Origin: a virus
Virus record (IMG/VR): IMGVR_UViG_3300010885_037016
Location: 1-36,513 of that record
Reading direction: 5' to 3' (one strand)
Length of the DNA stretch: 36,513 bases
Within the stretch, counting starts at the first letter, position 1. Every line of letters starts with the position of its first letter. The notes beneath the pieces are model-generated. The model saw nothing but the letters and a program-made list of their open reading frames with translations, was not told where the DNA came from and made no database searches. Position numbers and translations under genes: made by a program. This document shows, one piece after another, positions 23,644 through 31,300 of the stretch.

Positions 23644-24201
23644 TTAAAGTAAATCTGTTGGTACTAAATCTTTAGGGGCATGCGCAACTAATGGCATTAC
23701 TCCGTTTGGAATAGACGCTGGATCTATAATATCCCCAACTTGATCACTACCCCTCAATGGGTGAATACAATAAATAACTGACGCATCTTCTTTGGCAACC
23801 ATACCATGTTGAATTCCCGCTTTGATGTAAATAATGGTAGGTGCGGTAAACGTTGTTGTTAATCCATTTGCCCAAACTTCTACTGATCCTTTGGCTAATA
23901 ATGTTTGGTGGTCAAAAGGATGACTGTGCCCAGGATGTACATCTCCTGCATTTTGAAATATCATCTGTTTAACCCAAGTGTTTCCGACAACGCTTATAGC
24001 TGGAATTACATCATCATTTACGTAGGTAGTTGAGTATACTGGATTATCTCCAACTTGTACTTCTGCAACATTTAAAGGTGTTGTCCATCCTTCTATTTGA
24101 CTTCTACGTAATGCATAGTGCGCTTCTCTTTCTTCTGGTGTCATGCACCCAATTATTTTTTCGTATTTATAAACTTCTTCTGCTGGTATTGGTTCATTCA
24201 T
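23644..24201 (-). CDS. Cupin-domain protein (185 residues)
   Basis: The cupin metal motif is clear: GDVHPGHSHPFDHQTLLAKG (86-105) supplies H89, H92, H94 and H98, followed by GSVEVWANG, and the second motif has IYIKAGIQHGMVA with H132. The N-terminal 60 residues are helical and charged (TPEEREAHYALRRSQIEGW). Cupins bind a metal and can be oxygenases, isomerases or simple sugar or small-molecule binders. Its place between fibre genes suggests a modifying enzyme or a small virion protein. The ATG overlaps the stop of the 390-residue gene by one base (24201), so the two are co-translated. The substrate cannot be told from sequence. Confidence 0.85.
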   Translation of the reverse strand: MNEPIPAEEVYKYEKIIGCMTPEEREAHYALRRSQIEGWTTPLNVAEVQVGDNPVYSTTYVNDDVIPAISVVGNTWVKQMIFQNAGDVHPGHSHPFDHQTLLAKGSVEVWANGLTTTFTAPTIIYIKAGIQHGMVAKEDASVIYCIHPLRGSDQVGDIIDPASIPNGVMPLVAHAPKDLVPTDLL

Positions 24202-25373
24202 TATGCTAACTCCGATTGTAAAATATCTGATGATCCAGATACATAAAGATTAGGTTGGAATTGTAAAAACCCCCAAGTAGATGGGAACAATGCTGTATTT
24301 ACTCCCTTTCCTGTACCCCCGGTTTTGTTAATTATTGGTAGTGTTACAGGAGGGGAATATATTCCACTATAAATATGTAGATCTGTTAAATAATTACTTA
24401 AAGATTCAGTTGTATTATATATATTTATCGTACCTGAATAAACGTTAGTATCTGTTGTTGACCCATTTATACCGAAATATATATAAGATCCTTGCCATGT
24501 CCCTGGTTGACTTCCACGGGAATACATAGTTATATTTTTAGATGTACTAAATGTGGGTGTAATGCTAGGATTTTGAACTAACGCCCAACTTGGAACATTA
24601 ATATTAAAAGTTGCATTTGCTCTTAAAGAAGAAGTGCCCAGTATTAAATCTCCAGATTGACCAATTGTGCCTCCCCAAAAACCATAGTCTCTAATACCAG
24701 TAACAGAAGTATTAATATTACTATTTATAGTTCCGCCAAAGATTGCAAAGTTTGCTTGGAAAAAAAACGAATATGTTGCGGTAAAATTAATAGTTCCATT
24801 AAAAGTACCACCATATATAATTACGGCTGCTTGATATGAATTATCATAATAAGACGCATTGAAAGTTAAATTAGTATTAAAAGTTCCGTTTAATAATCTG
24901 ACACCTACGTTTGTTAAAGTACTGGGTAGTGTTGTAGTTCCGGACACATATATAGGAAAGTTAGTTCCAAACGTTGCTGTTGAAGCAGATACGTTAGTTA
25001 GTACTATTGCATACCCTCCTAAACTTCCAGTAACAGTACAATTTTGAAGATTACCTGATGAAATAGCTCCTCCCCAAGTAACCGCCAAAGCACAATTGCA
25101 ATTATTTACATTTCCAGAAAAACTTCCAGCAACCCATGATCCAGCTGGGTATGCTCCATTCCAATATCCTACATTACTTAATATATTTTGATAGGAAGAG
25201 TTTACAGTATCAGTGTTATATGGCAATCTTCCTAAAGGGGTTGCCGGAATCGCAGGGATTGATTTATAAGCAGGGGTACCTGGATCACTATACCATTGAG
25301 TTAAATCTTGCCAATTTCCGTTTGCTGATCTACCAGAAGGATACACATCTGCGCCAAAATATATAGTAGCCAT
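24201..25373 (-). CDS. Beta-helix-like putative tail spike or fibre (390 residues)
   Basis: After a short head (IYFGADVYPSGRSANGNWQD), the protein is a succession of turns rich in Asn, Thr, Ser and Gly, such as GGTFNGTINF, GGTINSNINTSV, GGTIGQSGDL and YSGTINIYNT, spaced like rungs of a right-handed beta-helix. Ladders of this type are common in phage spikes that bind or cleave surface polysaccharide; no catalytic carboxylate pair can be singled out by eye. It ends close to the 975-residue fibre start (two-base gap) and overlaps the cupin start. The Asn/Thr content is higher than in its neighbours. A passive binding role is as likely as an enzymatic one. Confidence 0.7.
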   Translation of the reverse strand: MATIYFGADVYPSGRSANGNWQDLTQWYSDPGTPAYKSIPAIPATPLGRLPYNTDTVNSSYQNILSNVGYWNGAYPAGSWVAGSFSGNVNNCNCALAVTWGGAISSGNLQNCTVTGSLGGYAIVLTNVSASTATFGTNFPIYVSGTTTLPSTLTNVGVRLLNGTFNTNLTFNASYYDNSYQAAVIIYGGTFNGTINFTATYSFFFQANFAIFGGTINSNINTSVTGIRDYGFWGGTIGQSGDLILGTSSLRANATFNINVPSWALVQNPSITPTFSTSKNITMYSRGSQPGTWQGSYIYFGINGSTTDTNVYSGTINIYNTTESLSNYLTDLHIYSGIYSPPVTLPIINKTGGTGKGVNTALFPSTWGFLQFQPNLYVSGSSDILQSELA

Positions 25374-25375
25374 AA

Positions 25376-28303
25376 TTAGTACCCGCTATATCCGTTAATC
25401 ATTGTGGCCAATTGCCAGGTATTGCTAGTTGCATCATATTGTATCGCAAGAACCATTTTAATGCCAACTGCCAAACTAATTGGACTTGTTGTTGATGACG
25501 ATGTTGGTATTTTAATACCTGCATTTAGTGTAATATTTACTGCCGTTCCTGCGCCGCCAGTTGTTGGGTTTATAATCCATAGTCTTACCATCGACCCATC
25601 TGCTGGAGTTCCTGATGGTGGATTAATAGTAAGTGTATAAGGAGAAGTAGTAAGGGATATTCTATAGTTATTATTAGCAACTAAAGTAGGAGTGCCGGCG
25701 CCATAAGCTAGTGTTGTATAAGGTGCGTTAGCTGGAGTAGGTAAAACAGCACTAACTAAGTTTTTACTTGCATCCGTAAATACAGCTTGAGAAGCAGTTA
25801 GCGCTGGGTAATTATTAATACCATTATGTGTTGTTGTACTTGTTCCTGCGGCAGAGCCTACAGTAATATTGGTTGTTGAACCTGTTAGTCCCCCTGTTCC
25901 AATACTGACCGTTTTTGTTGATACGGAATCAGTTGCTCCAGTTGCAATGTTAACTGTTTGTGCTTGGGTTGTTCGCCCCACAGTAATTGTACTTATTGCG
26001 CCAGCTGAACCAATATTTACTATTCCAGTTGATGACGCAATTCCGGCTGAACAAATATTAACTGTTTTAGTTGTACTTGCTGCGGTTGTACCACCAGCAA
26101 TTGTGACTGTTTGTCCGGCAGTAGAATTGCCTAATGTAATTGTGCCAGTTTGTGATGTGCCACCAATTGTTACGGTACCTGTGGTTTGACTTGTTCCTAC
26201 ATTAATTGTTAAACCATTTATTGAATTTGTTGAAACGCTATTTCCTACATTAATTAATCCACTAGCAATAAATGTTTGACTATGATTAACAGTAAATACT
26301 GCGCCATCACCTGTAGCGCCTATTGTAGTATTAGTGCCAGTTCCAGTTGTATTTAAATTTAAAGTACCAGCTGCTGTACCCAATGTAACATTATTAGGAA
26401 TAGCATTTATATCGCCATTTATATTTATGGTTGATGCAGTATTACCCAAAGTTAAAATATTACTAACCCCATAAGTTCCTGTTGCAATATTTACTGCACA
26501 AGAACCTACAGCAGAACCCGCATTTGCTATATTAACCGTAGTCGTATTACTACTAGTTACATTTGCACTAGCAATATCAATTGTTTGCGAAAGCGTACTT
26601 CTTCCTAATATAATCCCACCTGTAGCATTTGCGCCACCAAGGATTATAGAGGCAGACAGTTGGTTTGTAGCTAATGATTGTGTACCTGATATGCTACCAT
26701 AAAGATTTAATTGTCCTGATACGGTTAAAAATCCAGCTGTTGTAAATCCTGCAGGAATAGATACTGATCCATTAAGTGTAGTGGTGACTGATCCTGCCGT
26801 TGGTCCAATAACAATATTGGTTGATGAACCTGTTGCACTATTTGTACCAATATTAATTGTTTTAAGTGATGATGAATTAGTTACACCTGTACCAATGTTA
26901 ATCGTTTGCGATACAGTTGATCGCCCTAATGTAATTGTGCCAGTAGCACCTGTCCCACCAATTGTTAAAGCGCCTGTAGTTTGTGTTGTAGCAATATTTT
27001 GATTAGTTGTAGCATCGCCAGTTATTTGTAATGCGCCAGCAACATTTAACGAGCCTTTAAGCGTTGTTGCTATTGTAGATGAATTTCCAATAGTTACAGT
27101 ATTATCCCCGCCACCAACAGCATTTGCACCAATTACGATTTCATTGTTATAAGCACCTGCTGATCCTGTACCAACTACATTTGCTCCAATATAAACACAA
27201 TTATAAACTCCTGTTGCGCCAAAAGCGGATAAATTAGCATTATATCCAACAAAAGTGTTATAATCCCCGCTATTTAAATAGCTTCCAGAGACAGAACCTA
27301 TTGCAGTATTGTATGCCCCAGCATCTAGCGAAACTAATGATTGATAGCCAAAAGCAGAATTATCATTATCTAATCCGCCTCCACTTAACCCGCTATCTCT
27401 TAACGTATCTTTACCTACGGCAGTATTATTAATAGAATCTAAATTAATAGCAGCAGATCCAACAACAACATTTCTATTGCTATTAACACCTCCACCACGG
27501 CCAACAGGAACGCTATTTACTGTAATATTTGTTGCAAACACGGGGTTAGAAGTTAAAGCAACAGAACCTGTGCCACTTACACCATAAGAAGTTCCCCATG
27601 CACTGCCTGTTGAATTAGGAATACCAGCACCAGGGTAAACCATACCACTGCCCACTGATGCCCAGGTACCGTCTCCACGTAAGTAGGTAGATGATGATGG
27701 GGTGCCCGTCACCGGGTTGGCTGCCATATTGGTAACTGTGCTAATTACCGTACCGCTTGTTGGTAAGGTTAATGCCGTATTGGCGGTCGCAGTGAATGAT
27801 TGTAAATATGGCCCATTAAAAAATACGCTGTTTGCCATGTTCAATGTGGCTGATCCGTTATTGACTCCCGTGCCGCCATACGCTGGCGCAATAATACCGA
27901 GATCGCCGGATCCAAGTATCGTAGCCCCACTAACAGTTTTAATATTTGATCCACTAATTAACGCGGCTTGTTTTGCGTTAAATGCGATCCAATCAGTTGG
28001 TGACAAGGCCCCACGGTTTGCTGATGAGGCCGTCGGTACGTTTAATGTGATAACTGGTGTTGTTGTACTTGAGGATACGGTTGAGTTTAAATCAGATCCT
28101 GTTGTACCTAATGTCAATCCCGCAACCGATGTAACAGTACCCACATTGCTAGTATACCCACTAGGATTTGTATTAGAATATCCTCCTAAAGCTGTTAGCG
28201 CAGCAGATGCCGTAGTTGAGCCCGTACCACCATTTGAGATATTTAGTATCCCCGTCGTGGTTACGCCTTCCGCTAATATACTAAGATTACGTGATATTGT
28301 CAT
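25376..28303 (-). CDS. Giant tail fibre with YadA-like head repeats (975 residues)
   Basis: A modular trimeric-fibre-type protein. The first about 230 residues contain common fibre motifs (GGTGSTTASAALTALGGYS; LSPTDWIAFNAKQ; TPSSSTYLRGDGTWAS). From about 275 to 415 it has YadA/trimeric-autotransporter-style repeats (NNTAVGKDTL; NSAFGYQSL; YNTAIGS; DYNTFVGYNANL). A long series of about 20-residue solenoid units of the form TITLGxSTxxQTVNI follows to about 820, and then a distinct C-terminal domain (YAGAGTPTLVANN-like beta part). Units are shared with the 1878-residue fibre upstream, evidence of duplication or recombination between the two. It is separated from that gene by 17 bases. There is no self-cleaving chaperone domain. 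The receptor is unknown. Confidence 0.88.
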   Translation of the reverse strand: MTISRNLSILAEGVTTTGILNISNGGTGSTTASAALTALGGYSNTNPSGYTSNVGTVTSVAGLTLGTTGSDLNSTVSSSTTTPVITLNVPTASSANRGALSPTDWIAFNAKQAALISGSNIKTVSGATILGSGDLGIIAPAYGGTGVNNGSATLNMANSVFFNGPYLQSFTATANTALTLPTSGTVISTVTNMAANPVTGTPSSSTYLRGDGTWASVGSGMVYPGAGIPNSTGSAWGTSYGVSGTGSVALTSNPVFATNITVNSVPVGRGGGVNSNRNVVVGSAAINLDSINNTAVGKDTLRDSGLSGGGLDNDNSAFGYQSLVSLDAGAYNTAIGSVSGSYLNSGDYNTFVGYNANLSAFGATGVYNCVYIGANVVGTGSAGAYNNEIVIGANAVGGGDNTVTIGNSSTIATTLKGSLNVAGALQITGDATTNQNIATTQTTGALTIGGTGATGTITLGRSTVSQTINIGTGVTNSSSLKTINIGTNSATGSSTNIVIGPTAGSVTTTLNGSVSIPAGFTTAGFLTVSGQLNLYGSISGTQSLATNQLSASIILGGANATGGIILGRSTLSQTIDIASANVTSSNTTTVNIANAGSAVGSCAVNIATGTYGVSNILTLGNTASTININGDINAIPNNVTLGTAAGTLNLNTTGTGTNTTIGATGDGAVFTVNHSQTFIASGLINVGNSVSTNSINGLTINVGTSQTTGTVTIGGTSQTGTITLGNSTAGQTVTIAGGTTAASTTKTVNICSAGIASSTGIVNIGSAGAISTITVGRTTQAQTVNIATGATDSVSTKTVSIGTGGLTGSTTNITVGSAAGTSTTTHNGINNYPALTASQAVFTDASKNLVSAVLPTPANAPYTTLAYGAGTPTLVANNNYRISLTTSPYTLTINPPSGTPADGSMVRLWIINPTTGGAGTAVNITLNAGIKIPTSSSTTSPISLAVGIKMVLAIQYDATSNTWQLATMINGYSGY

Positions 28304-28320
28304 TACTTATCCTTATGCTA

Positions 28321-31300
28321 CTAAGACCAGTTACCTACAGTAGTCGTTGTACTTGTTGCGCTTATTGGTGATATTTTAAAGTAAGCACCTGTTTGCACCA
28401 CTGCGGCGGCGGCTACCGATAATGAAACTTGTGGAATAACAGTACCGGCAACAGTTACGCGAATAAATCCCTTAATCAATGCACTGCCGGTTGTGTTGGT
28501 GCTTGCCGCTGTAATTGCAGTATTTGCGGCAGTGTTATTTGTTTGATATGCCGCATTGGTTGAACCTGATGTAATTGTATTGGCTGCAGTTCCTGACCTA
28601 GATGCATGTGCCATCCATTGTTGTGTATATGTTGCAGTTCCAGCTAAAGCAAAGCCTAAAGTACCTGATGTTGCCGACATACCTGTTAACATAAATTGGC
28701 ATTCAAATTCATATAATCCGACTGCTAAAGTAACTGCGCCGTTGGTTGTTGCATTTAATAATTTTTGTGCGGCTATTTGTGATGTTAGCGTGTATGTTGA
28801 AGTCAACATTTGTATTTGTGAAGTTTGAACATATCCGCGGGATGTGCCAAATGGTGTCATATACAAAGCTGTGCCATCATATTCAACTGCGCCTGCTGTG
28901 GCAGAAGTTAAGTTAGTTCCACTTGTTAATAGGATAGGTGCAATAGATGCTGTACCAGCAGTTACTGTAACTCCAGTAAATCTACCTGTAGAAGCTGTTG
29001 TAGCTCCTACGCTTACTGCATTTAAAGCGCTGACTGTAGAGCCTAACGCTTGTGACGTTGCACCAAATGTAATTGCACTATTAGTCAAACCACCATTAGG
29101 AATACCTGTAAAGTTAGTACCTGTTAGTGTAGGGGTTGATGACCATGTAGCTGTAGCAGCGTTACCTGCTGATACTAATACTTGACCAGCAGTACCAAAG
29201 TTAGTTGTCCCTGATAGCGCTGGAGTTGTGCCTAAGTTAGTATTTAATCCAATCGCACCACTTGCGTTAATCACATGAGCAGACTGACCTACAGTTCCCC
29301 ATGCTAAATATGTCTTAAAGCCGTTGCCTGATCCTACAGTAATATCGCCATCATGGGCAGAGAAATAAACGCCATTGTTAATGCTAAAGTAGTCGGCAGG
29401 AGTAGATGCGCTGAATATAGATGAGTTCATACCAAACTCACCATAGAACGTGCTATCTGTACCTGAGTCGTTACTTAATACATAGTTAGTAGAAGCACCA
29501 GCAGTCGCTGACTTGTTCTGTAGCATGTGTTGCAAGTAACTACCAGAGATTGTTGCACCAGCAGCGTAGGGGCTGTTAGAAGCGTTAAATGACAACGTAG
29601 GGGTTGTGCTAGTAGAACTGCTAGTAGAGATGTAAGTAAATGCCCCTGTAGATGCTGCTGTACCACCAATAGCAGGAGGACTAGATAAATCTAATGTACC
29701 GCCAAGGGTTAAGTTGCCTGATGATGTAACTGTACCTGTAAGTGTTAATCCGTTAACCGTTCCTGTACCGCCAACACTTGTGACAGTCCCCTGTGGATTG
29801 GCTGCAGTTGTGATCCCTGTTACTCGGCCATAGGTATCTATAGTTACTACAGGAATTAAAGTTGCCGATCCGGTGGTACCTGCCGTAGCTATACCAGAGC
29901 TTAAATTTACCGTTGGAATGGCTGACGTACCAGCTATAGTTAATGTGGTTGAGGTAATAGACGTAACTGTGCCGCTACCTTTATTATTAAAAGTATTCCA
30001 ATCGGTTGATGTCAAATATCCGTTTGTTGTTGTATTAGCTTGACTAATAACTAAATGACTGCCTGATGTACCTGATCCGGATAATGGCGCATCTGCTGTA
30101 ACTGCAGTTAAATAACTGCCTGCTGGTTGTTTATTATTAAATGTATTCCAGTCAGTTGAGGTTAAATACCCTGACACACTAGTTGTTGCTGCAGCCATTG
30201 AAATAGCAGGTGTAGTTCCGCCGCTTGATACGACGGGGGCTGTACCAGTTACGCTTGTTACTCCGCCGCCGGACACAGTTGACCATGTGCCATCACCACG
30301 TAAGTATGTAGTTGATGAAGGTGTGCCTGTAGCAGAGATTCCACCAACAGGAAGTCCTGTACCATTAGCTAATGTAATTGTTGGGGCTGTGCCTAGCACA
30401 ACTGAACCTGTGCCTGTGGTTGCTACGCTAACAAGATTATTGGATATATCTGTAAAAACTGCTTGAGATGCTGTTAGGGTTGGATAATTATTAATACCAT
30501 TATGTGTGGTTGTACTTGTTCCTGTTGTTGAGCCAATTGCAATATTAGTTATAGAGGTAGCATTACCTGCTGTTCCAATATTAATTGCTTTAGTAGTAGA
30601 CGCAGCAGTTAGTCCAGTGGCTATATTGACAGTTTGTGCGCCTGTGCTTCTTCCAAGCGTAATAGTACCTGTTGATAAGTTTGCGCCACCAATAGTAATT
30701 ACTTGCGATGAACTAGAAGCATTACCAATACTTATTGTTTGTGCGCCTGTGCTTCTGCCTATTGTAATTGCGCCTGTTGATGAAGTACCACCTACAATTA
30801 TTGAATTTGTTAGTTGATTAGAACCAATAACTTGATTGACTGATGTACTACCAACTAATTGAAAATCAGAATTTGCTGTAAATGTTCCAGCTACTGTAAG
30901 ACCACTATTAACACCTGTGCTTCCGTTTGACGAGCCAATAATAATAGTAGTTGTTGAACCACCAACCCCATTATTTCCTATATTAATATTATTGGTAACC
31001 CCTGTACCTATTGCGCCAGTAGCTATATTTACTGTTTGTCCAGCAGTAGACTGCCCTAATGTAAGCGTTGCTGTATCAGATGCCCCGCCAATTGTTATTG
31101 CACCTGTTAAAGATGAGCTATCACTTAATACGACATTGCCTGTGCCTGTCGTACCGTAAGAAGTACCCCATGCACTACCTGTAGAGTTTGGAATACCGGC
31201 ACCAGGGTAAACCATAGAACCGCCACCAGCAGCCGACCATGTGCCGTCACCACGAAGATAAGTAGTTGATGATGGTGTGCCTGTTGCAGAGATTCCACCA

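Noticed and set aside
27702-28343. Plus-strand 213-residue open frame opposite the 975-residue fibre
   Set aside because: Low-complexity fibre DNA keeps the antisense frame open; the translation is Val/Ala/Pro-rich without domains, and the sense frame has clear fibre modules.
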